From Pseudonocardia acidicola (GTDB lineage: Bacteria; Actinomycetota; Actinomycetes; Mycobacteriales; Pseudonocardiaceae): a stretch of DNA of 55,995 bases. The notes under the pieces are model-generated. The model ran no database searches. It saw only the letters and a list, made by a program, of their open reading frames with translations, and had not been told where the DNA came from. Made by a program: the position numbers and the translations under genes. How positions within the stretch are numbered: position 1 is the stretch's first letter; every line of letters begins with the position of its first letter. This document shows positions 1 through 8,072 of this stretch, piece after piece. The stretch is taken from positions 1 through 55,995 of the forward strand of contig NZ_JAAXLA010000044.1 in NCBI RefSeq assembly GCF_012911935.1, given 5' to 3'.

Positions 1-116
1 TTGTAGTGAAACGCCACGTGCGCGCCCTCCCGGGCGAAACCCAGCCCGAGCGCCCGGCCCAGACCCTGCCCCGCCCCGGTGACCAGCACGACCGTGCCGG
101 CAAGCTGCAGATCCAT
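1..116 (-). CDS. SDR family oxidoreductase, N-terminal fragment (runs off window)
   Basis: Only the first 38 or so residues are inside the window. They begin with ATG and show a beta strand followed by the Rossmann nucleotide-binding motif TGAGQGLG near residues 14-21, which is typical of classical short-chain dehydrogenases/reductases. It lies 46 bp downstream of the alcohol dehydrogenase gene on the same strand, so it is probably the last visible gene of the SRPBCC-ALDH-ADH operon. The substrate cannot be judged because the catalytic Ser-Tyr-Lys part is outside the window. Confidence 0.8.
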   Translation of the reverse strand, partial: MDLQLAGTVVLVTGAGQGLGRALGLGFAREGAHVAFHY

Positions 117-162
117 CGGTGTTCCTCCTAGAGAGCCTGAAAGACGGGGTGGCCGGCGTCGC

Positions 163-1317
163 TCACGCGGACGCCTCGCCCGGCGTCACGACGGTGCGGA
201 TGCCCCGGCCGGCTGCGAGCTCGTCGAGCGCGGACTCGACGTCGGTCAGGTGCCCGTGGCCGGTGACCATCCGGCGCAGGTCCAGCTTGCCGGTACGCAC
301 CCACTCGAAGAACTCGGGCATGTCCGTGGTGGCGTCGAGCGAGCCGGCGACGCAGCCGCGCAGGGTGCGGGCGAAGTGGAACAGCTCCAGCGCGCTGAAC
401 GACACGGTGTCGTCCTTGCCGCCGATGCCGACGACGGTGCACGAGCCGCCGCGGCGGGCCATCGACCACATGTCACGGATCGTGCGCGCCGAGCCGACGC
501 AGTCGAACACGAAGTCCGCGCCGCGCTTCTCGGTCAGCCCGCGGACGGCCTTCTTGGTGTCGTCGTCGGCGACGAGGAAGTGGGTTGCGCCGGCGGCCAG
601 CGCGAGATCGGCCTTGTCCGGGTTGCGGTCCACCGCGATGACGGTGCCCGCCCCGGCCAGCTTGGCGCCCTGCAGCACCGACAGCCCGACCCCGCCGAGC
701 CCGATCACCAGCACCGACGACCCCGCGGTGACACCCGCGGTGCGGGTCACCGCGCCGACGCCGGTGGTCACCGCGCAGCCCAGCAGCGCGGCGTCGGTGG
801 TGTCGATGTCGTCCGGGACTCCGATGACCGCGCCGCGCGGGACGACGGTCTGCTCGGCGAAGGAACCGACGGTCAGCCCGGGGTAGACCGGCTCGCCCTG
901 CTCGGTGACCGCGTAGGGCTCGCCGGCGCGGCTGGAACCGTTGGCGCACAAGTGCGGCTCGCCGTGCTCGCAGTGGAAGCACTCCCCGCACGGGGTGATC
1001 CACAGCAGGATCACGCGCTGCCCCTCGGCGATGTCGGTGACGCCCTCGCCGACCTCGACGACGGTGCCGCAGGCCTCGTGCCCGAGCACCGCGGGCAGCG
1101 GCTGGGCCAGCACCCCGCGGGCCAGCGACAGGTCGGAGTGGCACACGCCGGTGGCGTCGATGCGGACCCGGACGTCGCCCGCTCCGACTGCGCGCAGCCG
1201 GATCGTCTCCACCGCCATCGGCTCGCCGACCGCGCGCAGCAGCGCCGCGCGCACCGCGTGCGGGTAGGCCGCCTCGTCGATCGCCACGCTCGTCGAGTTC
1301 TCCGCCTGAACCGTCAT
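163..1317 (-). CDS. Zinc-dependent alcohol dehydrogenase (MDR family)
   Basis: 384-residue medium-chain dehydrogenase oxidising an alcohol to an aldehyde with NAD(P). The catalytic-zinc ligands appear as C59-H60, H80-E81 and C181. The structural zinc is held by C110, C113, C116 and C124. The coenzyme motif GLGGVG is at 206-211. Length and the intact structural-zinc loop fit the class III / benzyl-alcohol-dehydrogenase branch. The ATG overlaps the TGA of the upstream aldehyde dehydrogenase gene (ATGA), so the two are translationally coupled, and the aldehyde formed here is the natural substrate of that neighbour. The actual alcohol is unknown. Confidence 0.92.
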   Translation of the reverse strand: MTVQAENSTSVAIDEAAYPHAVRAALLRAVGEPMAVETIRLRAVGAGDVRVRIDATGVCHSDLSLARGVLAQPLPAVLGHEACGTVVEVGEGVTDIAEGQRVILLWITPCGECFHCEHGEPHLCANGSSRAGEPYAVTEQGEPVYPGLTVGSFAEQTVVPRGAVIGVPDDIDTTDAALLGCAVTTGVGAVTRTAGVTAGSSVLVIGLGGVGLSVLQGAKLAGAGTVIAVDRNPDKADLALAAGATHFLVADDDTKKAVRGLTEKRGADFVFDCVGSARTIRDMWSMARRGGSCTVVGIGGKDDTVSFSALELFHFARTLRGCVAGSLDATTDMPEFFEWVRTGKLDLRRMVTGHGHLTDVESALDELAAGRGIRTVVTPGEASA

Positions 1318-2723
1318 CGCTGCACCGCCTTGATCTCGAGGACGTCGGCGATGCCGTACTCGCCGATCTCACGTCCGATGCCGGACTGCTTGAAGCCGCC
1401 GAACGGCGCGCCGGGGTTGAACGCCCCGCCGTTGACGTCGACCTGACCGGTCTCGATCCGCGCCGCCACCGCGAGCGCGGCGTCCTGGTCGGCACCCCAG
1501 ACGGCCCCGCCGAGGCCGTAGATGCTGTTGTTGGCCAGCGCCACCGCGTCGTCGTCGGACTGCGCGGCGAAGATCGACAGCACCGGCCCGAAGACCTCCT
1601 CCTGGGCCAGCCGCGAGTCCGGGTCGACCCGGCTGATCACCGTGGGGCTGACGTAGTAGCCGCGCTCGGGGAGCTCGGCGCCGCCGAAGACGGTCGTGGC
1701 CCCCGCGCCGGCGGCGGCCGGGTCGAGGAAGGACTCGACCTCCTTGCGCTGCCCGGCGGAGATCAGCGGGCCCAGCCGCGAGCCGGGCACGTACTTGGCC
1801 GCGGCCTCGGCCGCGAGGGTCTCCACCTGCTCGAGCCGGTCCGCCGGCACGATCAGCCGGGACAGCGCGGTGCAGGTCTGGCCACCGTTGAGGTAGCAGT
1901 TGGCCACAGTGATCTTGACCGCCTTGGCCAGCAGCTCGTCGGTGGCGTCGGCGAGCACCACGCTCGCGGACTTGCCGCCGAGCTCGAGGGTGACCCGCTT
2001 GAGGGTCTCGGCCGCCGCGGCGGCGATGGTCCGGCCGACCGGGGTGGAGCCGGTGAACGACACCTGGTCGACGCCGGGGTGCCGGGTGAGCAGGTCGCCC
2101 ACCACCCGGCCGCTGCCCGGGACCAGGTTGAACACGCCGTTGGGCAGGCCGGCGGCCTCGAACGCGCGGGCCAGCTCGAACGCGGCCAGCGGGGTGAGCC
2201 CGGCCGGCTTGAGCACGACGGTGGTGCCGGCGGCCAGCGCCGGGATGACCTTCACGACGACCTGGTGCAGCGGCAGGTTCCACGGGGTGATCGCGGCGAC
2301 CACACCCACCGGCTGGCGCAGGATCAGCGAGTTGCCGATCTCGCTGGTGAACGGGAACGCCTCCAGCGCGTCGATCGTCTTGTCGAGGACGGCGACCGGG
2401 GTGTCCACGTGCAGGGCGCGGGCCACCTTGGGCGGCGATCCCTGCTCGCGGTTGATGAGGTCGGCGAAGTGGTCGGCCCGCTCGACGATGACGTCGCGGA
2501 TCCGGCGCAGCACGGCGGCGCGCTCGGCGACCGGGGTGGCGGCCCACGCCGGGAAGGCGGCCCGGGCGGCGGCCACCGCGGCGTCGACATCGGACTCCGA
2601 CGCCTGGGTGATCACACCGGTGACCTCCTCGGTCGCCGGGTTCTCCACCTCCAGGTCGTCCCCGCCGCCGGGCACCCAGCGCCCGTCGATGTACAGCGCC
2701 GGCTCACGCAGGATGTCGGCCAT
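1314..2723 (-). CDS. Aldehyde dehydrogenase family protein
   Basis: 469-residue NAD(P)-dependent aldehyde dehydrogenase converting an aldehyde to a carboxylic acid. Family residues are present: N149 in TPWNL, K172 in LKPAG, E247 in LELGG and the nucleophile C284 in GGQTC. I chose the ATG at 2723 (protein starting MADILREP) because a GAGAGGAG ribosome-binding site stands just upstream; the frame stays open further upstream but that part overlaps the preceding gene and is low-complexity. The stop overlaps the alcohol dehydrogenase start. Together the pair would take an alcohol to an acid, which the nearby acyl-CoA ligase could activate. Confidence 0.93.
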   Translation of the reverse strand: MADILREPALYIDGRWVPGGGDDLEVENPATEEVTGVITQASESDVDAAVAAARAAFPAWAATPVAERAAVLRRIRDVIVERADHFADLINREQGSPPKVARALHVDTPVAVLDKTIDALEAFPFTSEIGNSLILRQPVGVVAAITPWNLPLHQVVVKVIPALAAGTTVVLKPAGLTPLAAFELARAFEAAGLPNGVFNLVPGSGRVVGDLLTRHPGVDQVSFTGSTPVGRTIAAAAAETLKRVTLELGGKSASVVLADATDELLAKAVKITVANCYLNGGQTCTALSRLIVPADRLEQVETLAAEAAAKYVPGSRLGPLISAGQRKEVESFLDPAAAGAGATTVFGGAELPERGYYVSPTVISRVDPDSRLAQEEVFGPVLSIFAAQSDDDAVALANNSIYGLGGAVWGADQDAALAVAARIETGQVDVNGGAFNPGAPFGGFKQSGIGREIGEYGIADVLEIKAVQR

Positions 2724-2776
2724 CTCCGCGCTCCTCTCTTCTCGTCGGTCGTTGGTCGTCGTGGTGCGGCCGCAGA

Positions 2777-3385
2777 TCAGGCCGGTCGCCGGGTGGCGCC
2801 GCCGGCGCGGCGGGCGAACCGCCAGCCGAGCAGCACGGCCAGCAGGGCAGCGATCACCGGCACCGCCCTCGGGAGGCCCGCGCCGTCGCGGGCCGGGATC
2901 GGGTCGGGCGCGCTGACGGCGGGCTCGCGCGGTGCGGCGGCCTCCCCGGCGGCCGGAGGGGCGGCGGCACGCAGCGCGGCCTCGAGTCGCTGCGCCGCCT
3001 GCCCGACCAGCTTCGCGACCGCGCCCGCGATCACGCCGCGGCCGGTCCGGGCGGTCGCGCCACCCGGGGTGAGGCCGGTCTCGACGCCGATCCGGGTACC
3101 GGTGCCCTGTGGCTGCAGGGCCACCCGGACCGTCGCCGACACGCCCCCCTCGACGCGCAGCACCATCCGGTGCGCGTCGTCGTCGCGCTCGACGATCCGC
3201 GCCGTCACGTCGTCGCGGCACAGCGGTGAGTGCCACGCCACGGTTGTTTGATCATGGTCGTGAGGACCGTGCTGTGGCACTCGGCGTGCGTCCGGCAGGT
3301 ACGACACGACCTGCCGCAGGTCCGTGACGGCCGCCCAGGTGCGGTCGACCGGCGCGTCGACCGTGACGGTGCTGATCAGTTCCAC
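2777..3385 (-). CDS. SRPBCC (CoxG/polyketide cyclase-like) protein with C-terminal membrane anchor
   Basis: 202 residues. The first ~140 look like an SRPBCC ligand-binding fold: MELISTVTVDAPVDRTWAAV at the start, then alternating strands and a glycine-rich loop before a long helix, as in CoxG-like proteins. An Ala/Pro-rich linker leads to a single hydrophobic segment near residues 172-190 followed by arginines, suggesting a C-terminal membrane anchor with the ligand domain in the cytoplasm. It is the first gene of the operon leading to the aldehyde and alcohol dehydrogenases and starts 13 bp after a putative TetR operator. Substrate-carrier or enzyme-maturation roles are both possible; the function is not resolved. 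Confidence 0.8.
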   Translation of the reverse strand: MELISTVTVDAPVDRTWAAVTDLRQVVSYLPDARRVPQHGPHDHDQTTVAWHSPLCRDDVTARIVERDDDAHRMVLRVEGGVSATVRVALQPQGTGTRIGVETGLTPGGATARTGRGVIAGAVAKLVGQAAQRLEAALRAAAPPAAGEAAAPREPAVSAPDPIPARDGAGLPRAVPVIAALLAVLLGWRFARRAGGATRRPA

Positions 3386-3398
3386 GACCCTGCCCTCT

Positions 3399-3420
3399 CC
3401 GCTAACTAGCGCTCATTAGT
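3399..3420. promoter_or_regulatory. Putative TetR operator in front of the SRPBCC-ALDH-ADH operon
   Basis: Imperfect palindrome centred on AGCGCT (core CTAA..AGCGCT..TTAG). It matches the site at 7110-7131 at 17 of 22 positions when both are read on the minus strand. It ends 13 bp before the SRPBCC start codon, a repressor-type position. Binding by the TetR protein encoded at 7266 is inference. Confidence 0.6.
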
Positions 3421-3472
3421 CACCGTAGCGCAGCACTGTGCCCACCGCTACGGGTGGCGATGGGCCAGTACG

Positions 3473-5044
3473 TCACACGGACCTGCCTGCCAGCTGCTGC
3501 TGCAACCGGAAGCGCAGGATCTTGCCCGAGCCGGTCCGCGGGATGGTGTCGATCTCGATCACTTCCGCGGGCACCTTGAAGTACGACAGCCGCTCCCGGC
3601 ACACCGCCAGCACCTGCTCGGCGTCCAGCTCGCCGGGCCGGCGCGCGACGACGAACGCCACCGGGACCTCGCCGAGCTGGTCGTGCGGCGCCCCGACCAC
3701 CGCGGCATCGCCCACCGACTCGCTGGCCAGCAACGCGTCCTCCACCTCGGCCGGGTAGATGTTCTCCCCGCCACGGATGATCAGCTCCTTGGTCCGGCCA
3801 CTGATCCGCAGGTAACCGTGCTCGTCACGGCGGGCCAGGTCACCGGTGCGGTACCAGCCGTCGACCAGCACCGCGGCCGTCGCCTCCGGCAGGTTGTGAT
3901 AGCCCGGCGTCACGTTCGGGCCCTGCACCCACAGCTCGCCCTCCTCACCGGGGGGCACGTCACGCCCGGTGTCCGGGTCCACCAGCCGCACGGTAAGGCC
4001 CGGCAGCGCAAGCCCGCACGAACCCATCACCCGGGTCCCGGTGGGCCAGTTCATGGTCACCATGGTCGAGGTCTCGGTGATGCCGTAGCCGTCGAGCAGC
4101 GGTACCGCGAACGCCTTCTCGAAGCCCTCGTTCAACGCGGCCGGCATGATCGCCCCCGCCGAGACGCACATCCGCAGCCGCTTCGCGCCCAGGCCGTCCG
4201 CCCCCGCGCGGTCGAGCAGGTAGTGGAACATCGTCGGCACGCCGGGGAACACGGTGACGTCGCCCTCGGGCCCGCCGCTGCGCAGCCGCGCGAGCACGTC
4301 CTGCACCGAGAACCGGGGCAGGATGCGCTCGGTCGCGCCGACCGCGGCGATCCCGAGGACGCACAGCACGAGCGCGTAGGAGTGGAACAACGGCAGCGGG
4401 GAGAGCACGACGTCGTCCGGGCCGAGGCCGGCGATCGGCGCCCAGCACGCGGCGACCACCCAGAAGCAGCCGCGCTGGGTCAGGTACACGCCCTTCGGCC
4501 GGCCGGTGGTCCCGGACGTGTAGAGCATCCACGCCGTGTCGTCGAGCCCGAGGCAGTCCCGCGGGGCCGGGGACTCGCGGGTCAGCAGCTCGGCGTAGGA
4601 GAGTCCGGAGCCGTCCGGGAAGCCGTCCGGCAGCTCGCCTGCCACGACGACCGCCAGCACGCCGTCGCGCTCGGCGACCAGGCCGCGCACCACGTCCAGG
4701 TGCGCGGCGTCGGTGATCACGATCCGGGAGCCGCTGTCGTCGAGGATGTGCGCCACCTCGGCCGTCGCGGCCTGCGGGTTCGCGCAGACCGCGATGCCGC
4801 CGGCCCGCGGGATGGCCAGGTAGGCCTCGGCGGTCTCCACCCGGTTGTCCATGTAGATCAGGGCCCGGTCGCCCTGCTCGAGCCCCAGGTCCTGCAGATG
4901 CCCGGCCAGCCGGGCGGTCGTGCCGACGAGGTCGCCGTAGGTGACCGCGCGATGGTCGTCGACGAACGCGACCTTCTCCGGGCGCCGTCGTGCGTGATCC
5001 GCCAGCAGCTCCGGCACCGTCCGGATCAATTCCGTGCGCAGCAC
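3473..5044 (-). CDS. AMP-dependent acyl-CoA synthetase/ligase
   Basis: 523-residue ANL-superfamily enzyme that activates a carboxylic acid with ATP and joins it to CoA. The P-loop-like motif YTSGTTGRPKG is at 175-185, DGYGITET follows in the middle, then YRTGDL and the hinge region RTKELIIRGGENIYP, and the C-terminal catalytic lysine lies in RTGSGKILR. Start is GTG at 5044 with a strong GAGGAGG site upstream. It is separated from the symporter operon by a strong hairpin, so it probably has its own promoter. Substrate could be a fatty, aryl or other acid. Context suggests the acid made by the adjacent alcohol/aldehyde dehydrogenases or an imported one. Confidence 0.9.
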   Translation of the reverse strand: MLRTELIRTVPELLADHARRRPEKVAFVDDHRAVTYGDLVGTTARLAGHLQDLGLEQGDRALIYMDNRVETAEAYLAIPRAGGIAVCANPQAATAEVAHILDDSGSRIVITDAAHLDVVRGLVAERDGVLAVVVAGELPDGFPDGSGLSYAELLTRESPAPRDCLGLDDTAWMLYTSGTTGRPKGVYLTQRGCFWVVAACWAPIAGLGPDDVVLSPLPLFHSYALVLCVLGIAAVGATERILPRFSVQDVLARLRSGGPEGDVTVFPGVPTMFHYLLDRAGADGLGAKRLRMCVSAGAIMPAALNEGFEKAFAVPLLDGYGITETSTMVTMNWPTGTRVMGSCGLALPGLTVRLVDPDTGRDVPPGEEGELWVQGPNVTPGYHNLPEATAAVLVDGWYRTGDLARRDEHGYLRISGRTKELIIRGGENIYPAEVEDALLASESVGDAAVVGAPHDQLGEVPVAFVVARRPGELDAEQVLAVCRERLSYFKVPAEVIEIDTIPRTGSGKILRFRLQQQLAGRSV

Positions 5045-5065
5045 CGCGCCTCCTCGTCAATTAGG

Positions 5066-5104
5066 GTCGATCAGCGTCGAACAGGTCGATCAAGGTCGAA
5101 AAGC
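5066..5104. repeat. Four ~9-10 bp direct repeats (GTCGAWMAG) upstream of the acyl-CoA ligase
   Basis: GTCGA recurs at 5066, 5076, 5085 and 5095, each followed by TCA/ACA/AAA, giving near one-helical-turn spacing in the leader of the ligase gene. Such phased repeats often bind a regulator, but no regulator can be assigned. Confidence 0.45.
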
Positions 5105-5111
5105 TGGTTCA

Positions 5112-5149
5112 CCTCCGGTGCCGCCGCGACATCGCACCGGCACCGGAGG
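5112..5149 (-). terminator. Strong hairpin after the symporter gene
   Basis: A perfect 12-bp inverted repeat (arms 5112-5123 and 5138-5149, sequence CCTCCGGTGCCG, 14-nt loop) lies 17 bp past the symporter stop codon. No U-tract is seen, as is common in high-GC actinomycetes. It probably ends the DUF485-symporter transcript. Confidence 0.65.
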
Positions 5150-5165
5150 CGCGTTCGGGGAGCGG

Positions 5166-6722
5166 TCAGTGCACCGCAACGGCCCCCTCGGAGCCCAACC
5201 CGGTCTGCGAGCGCACCTGCAACTCCTCGAAGGAGCGCTCCGCGCCCTTCTCCGAGGACAGCAGGCTGCCGATCCAGCAGGCCAGGAAGCCAACGGGCAG
5301 CGCGACGAGCGTGGGGTACTCGATCTGGTACGGCGCCGACTCCGCACCGCCCGGCCAGACCGAGGGGCTCAGCACGATGAGCACCACCGAGGTGGCCAAC
5401 CCGGCGGTGATGCCGGCGATCGCTCCCGTGGTGGTGAACCGCTTCCACGTCATGGCGAGCAGCAGCGCCGGGAAGTTGGCCCCGGCCGCGACCGACAGCG
5501 CGAGCCCGACCAGGAACGCGACGTTGAACCCGGGCCCGGCCGCCAGCGTGATGACGATGGCCACCGCGCCGATACCCGCCGCCGCGATCCGGGCGACCTT
5601 CGTCTCGTTCACGTCGTCCCGTCCGCGCCGCACGACGTTGGCCCACAGGTCGTGGGCGACCGCACCGGACGCGGAGAGCACCAGCCCGGCGACCACGGCC
5701 AGGATCGTGGCAAACGCGACCGCGGAGACGAACGCGGTGAACACGTCGCCACCGAACGTCCCGGCGCCGCCGCCGAGGAACTCGGCGAGCAGCGGGGCGG
5801 CCAGGTTGCCGCTCTTGCCGACCTGCTCGCCGGCCTCCGCCGGCAGCACGGCCCGGGCACCGAAGCCGATGATCGCGGTCATCACGAAGAACGCGCCGAT
5901 CAGCGCGGTCGCCCAGCCCGCGGAGCTGCGGGCCTGCTTCGCGTCGGGGACGGTGAAGAACCGGATGAGGATGTGCGGCAGCGCCGCGGTGCCGATCGCG
6001 AAGGCCAGCGCCACCGACACGGTGTCGAGGAAGGACCGCCCGGACCCGCCCGGGGCGAGGTAGGCGTCGCCCGCGGGGTGGTTGGCCGCGGCGGTGCTGA
6101 ACAGGGTGCCGAGGTTGAACCCCGTCTTGATCAGGACACCGAGGGAGAGCGCGAGTCCGGCGACCATCAGCAGGACGGCCTTGATGATCTGCACCCAGGT
6201 GGTGGCGAGCATCCCGCCGAACACGACGTAGGCCAGCATCGCAATGCCCGTGACGATCACTGCCGGAACGAAGTTCAGGCCGGTCAGGGCCCGGATGAGC
6301 ACGCCCGCGCCGACGAGCTGGGCCACCAGGTAGATGACCGCGACCAGCATGGTCGCCGACGCGGTGGCCGCGCGGACCGGGCGCTCGCTGAGCCGGAAGG
6401 ACAGCACGTCGGCGACGGTGTAGCGACCCGCGTTGCGCATCCGCTCGGCGAACAGCAGCAGGATGAGCACGAAGGCGACGAGCGTGACCGACGGCATGAT
6501 CCAGCCGTCGAAGCCGGAGAGGTACATCATCCCGGTGAAGCCGAGGAAGGTCGCGGCGGACATCAGGTCACCGGCGATGGCCAGGCCGTTCTGCGGCCCG
6601 GAGATCGAGCGGCCGGCCGCGAAGAACTCACTCGCCGAGCGGGTCCGCCGCGACGCCCACACGGTGACGGCCAGCGTGATGCCCACGAGGAGCGCGAAGG
6701 CGATGAGCCGGGTGGCGTTCAC
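5166..6722 (-). CDS. Sodium/solute (acetate-type) symporter
   Basis: 518-residue polytopic membrane protein with about 13 hydrophobic segments. Features of the SSS family / ActP branch include GRSISGPQNGLAIAGDLMSA near residues 38-57 and GFDGWIMPSVTLVAF. It imports a small carboxylate with Na+ or another cation. The GTG start overlaps the stop of the upstream DUF485 gene (GTGA), the usual YjcH-ActP pairing. Acetate is the usual substrate of the family, but pyruvate, propionate or a related acid cannot be excluded from sequence alone. Confidence 0.9.
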   Translation of the reverse strand: MNATRLIAFALLVGITLAVTVWASRRTRSASEFFAAGRSISGPQNGLAIAGDLMSAATFLGFTGMMYLSGFDGWIMPSVTLVAFVLILLLFAERMRNAGRYTVADVLSFRLSERPVRAATASATMLVAVIYLVAQLVGAGVLIRALTGLNFVPAVIVTGIAMLAYVVFGGMLATTWVQIIKAVLLMVAGLALSLGVLIKTGFNLGTLFSTAAANHPAGDAYLAPGGSGRSFLDTVSVALAFAIGTAALPHILIRFFTVPDAKQARSSAGWATALIGAFFVMTAIIGFGARAVLPAEAGEQVGKSGNLAAPLLAEFLGGGAGTFGGDVFTAFVSAVAFATILAVVAGLVLSASGAVAHDLWANVVRRGRDDVNETKVARIAAAGIGAVAIVITLAAGPGFNVAFLVGLALSVAAGANFPALLLAMTWKRFTTTGAIAGITAGLATSVVLIVLSPSVWPGGAESAPYQIEYPTLVALPVGFLACWIGSLLSSEKGAERSFEELQVRSQTGLGSEGAVAVH

Positions 6723-7084
6723 GCGTGGACCTCGCCGGTCACCGCCGGGGTCGCGGCTGCGAGCGCCGCGGCCTCCAGCCCGGAGAACACCGTGGCCGAC
6801 AGCCTGAGGTAGCGCCAGGTCAGGAACCAGGCGAGGAGAAACTGGCTCAGGCCGAGCAGGAAGCCGACCGTCATCCCCGCCACCACGACCTGTCCGGCGA
6901 GGTCGGGAGCAGCGCCGACGACGAGCAGGAAGACCGCGAACCAGCCCAGCACGGCGGTGGCCGCCGCGCGGACGAAGCTTCCCCGGCGCGTCACGAGCTC
7001 CTGGAACGGGACGGACGCGTGCACGGCGCGCCAGTCCGGCGACACCTCCCCGCCGCCTGGCGGCGGGTCCTGCTGACTCATCAT
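6719..7084 (-). CDS. DUF485 family membrane protein, symporter partner
   Basis: 121-residue protein with two membrane helices (around residues 45-65 and 75-95), matching the DUF485/YjcH family that is nearly always encoded just before an ActP-like symporter. An AGGAGG ribosome-binding site precedes two adjacent ATG codons; the first (7084) is used here. Its stop overlaps the symporter start. The putative TetR operator lies 26 bp upstream. Its role is probably assembly or regulation of the symporter. Confidence 0.88.
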   Translation of the reverse strand: MMSQQDPPPGGGEVSPDWRAVHASVPFQELVTRRGSFVRAAATAVLGWFAVFLLVVGAAPDLAGQVVVAGMTVGFLLGLSQFLLAWFLTWRYLRLSATVFSGLEAAALAAATPAVTGEVHA

Positions 7085-7109
7085 CGAGTACCTCCTCTGT
7101 GGGAGCACG

Positions 7110-7131
7110 ACGCTAGCTAACGCTCGTTCGT
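7110..7131. promoter_or_regulatory. Putative TetR operator between DUF485 and tetR
   Basis: On the minus strand it reads ACGAACGAGCGTTAGCTAGC and matches the site at 3399-3420 at 17 of 22 positions; the core AACG-NN-CGTT is palindromic. It lies in the intergenic region shared by the symporter operon (minus) and the TetR gene (plus), so it could serve both repression and autoregulation. Confidence 0.6.
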
Positions 7132-7265
7132 ACCACAAGAGTGGTTTCCGTCCGGTTATCCACGCGGCCCCGGCCCGGCCGCAGCTGTGATCTGGAGCGC
7201 GATCGTTCGCGGCCCGCGGGCCGCAGCCACCAGGGTGGGCCGATGCAGTCGAGCGAGGTGGCCGC

Positions 7266-7871
7266 GTGCCACCGGTAGGAACGAGCAACGAACCCCGGCA
7301 GGCGGTCAGCGGGAGCGCGGTGCTGGACACCGCCCTGACCCTCTTCGCGCAGCGGGGCTACCACGGGACCGCGCTCAGCCAGATCGCCGAGGTGCTGGGC
7401 ATCCGCACGCCCAGCCTGTACAACCACATGCGCTCCAAGCAGGAGCTGCTGCAGACGATCATCCGCCAGACCCTCGACGGCGTCATGGACGACTTCGAGG
7501 CCGCCGTCGCCGGAGTGGACGACCCGGTGGAGCGGCTCCGGCGCGCCACCCGGGTCTACGCGCTGCGCCACGCCACCCATCGCCGGGAGGCACTGGTCGT
7601 CAACCGGGACACGGCCAGCCTCGAGGAGCCGGTGCTGTCCGCCCTGCGCGCCCGGCGCCGCGAGCACGAGCGCGCCTTCCGCGCCCTGATCTCGGACGGC
7701 GTCGAGTCCGGCGCCTTCACCGTCGACTCCCCCGCACTCGCCTCCTTCGCGATCCTCGAGATGTGCGTCAGCATCGCGCGCTGGTTCCGCGACGGCGGCC
7801 CGCTGCCGGCCGAGGGCGTGGCCGAGCAGTACACCGGGTTCGCCCTGCAGATCGTGGGCGTGCAGGTCTGA
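7266..7871 (+). CDS. TetR/AcrR family transcriptional regulator
   Basis: 201 residues starting at GTG. The N-terminal DNA-binding domain has a clear helix-turn-helix: TALSQIAEVLGIRTPSLYNH at about 35-54, preceded by the TLFAQRGYHGT helix end typical of TetR. The C-terminal ligand domain resembles the TetR_C branch that recognises acyl-CoA-like ligands. It is divergent from the symporter operon and has two related operator candidates at 7110 and 3399, so it is the probable regulator of the alcohol/aldehyde dehydrogenase and symporter operons. The inducer is unknown. Confidence 0.88.
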   Translation: MPPVGTSNEPRQAVSGSAVLDTALTLFAQRGYHGTALSQIAEVLGIRTPSLYNHMRSKQELLQTIIRQTLDGVMDDFEAAVAGVDDPVERLRRATRVYALRHATHRREALVVNRDTASLEEPVLSALRARRREHERAFRALISDGVESGAFTVDSPALASFAILEMCVSIARWFRDGGPLPAEGVAEQYTGFALQIVGVQV

Positions 7872-8072
7872 CGCCGTTCGCGCGGCGCCACGTTCTTCCC
7901 CTGGCGATCCCCTTCTGGGACCCTTTCGGTGAACGGCTCATCTCGCCGGTGGCCGTCGCGGGAGAACTCCCAGCTCGCCCGAGCCGATCATTGCCGACGA
8001 AGCAGACAGGCCGCCCCGAAGCGGAGCCGCTCTTCGATCAAGCTCCACGAGCGTGACGAGGGAGGCCCTCCC

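Noticed and set aside
2724..3236. N-terminal extension of the aldehyde dehydrogenase
   Set aside because: The extra ~170 residues are Arg/Pro-rich, antisense-like noise overlapping the SRPBCC gene; a good ribosome-binding site precedes the ATG at 2723.
7929..8072. Longer N terminus of the MetX-like hydrolase
   Set aside because: The preceding codons are unlike family N termini, while GGGAGG stands just before the GTG at 8073.
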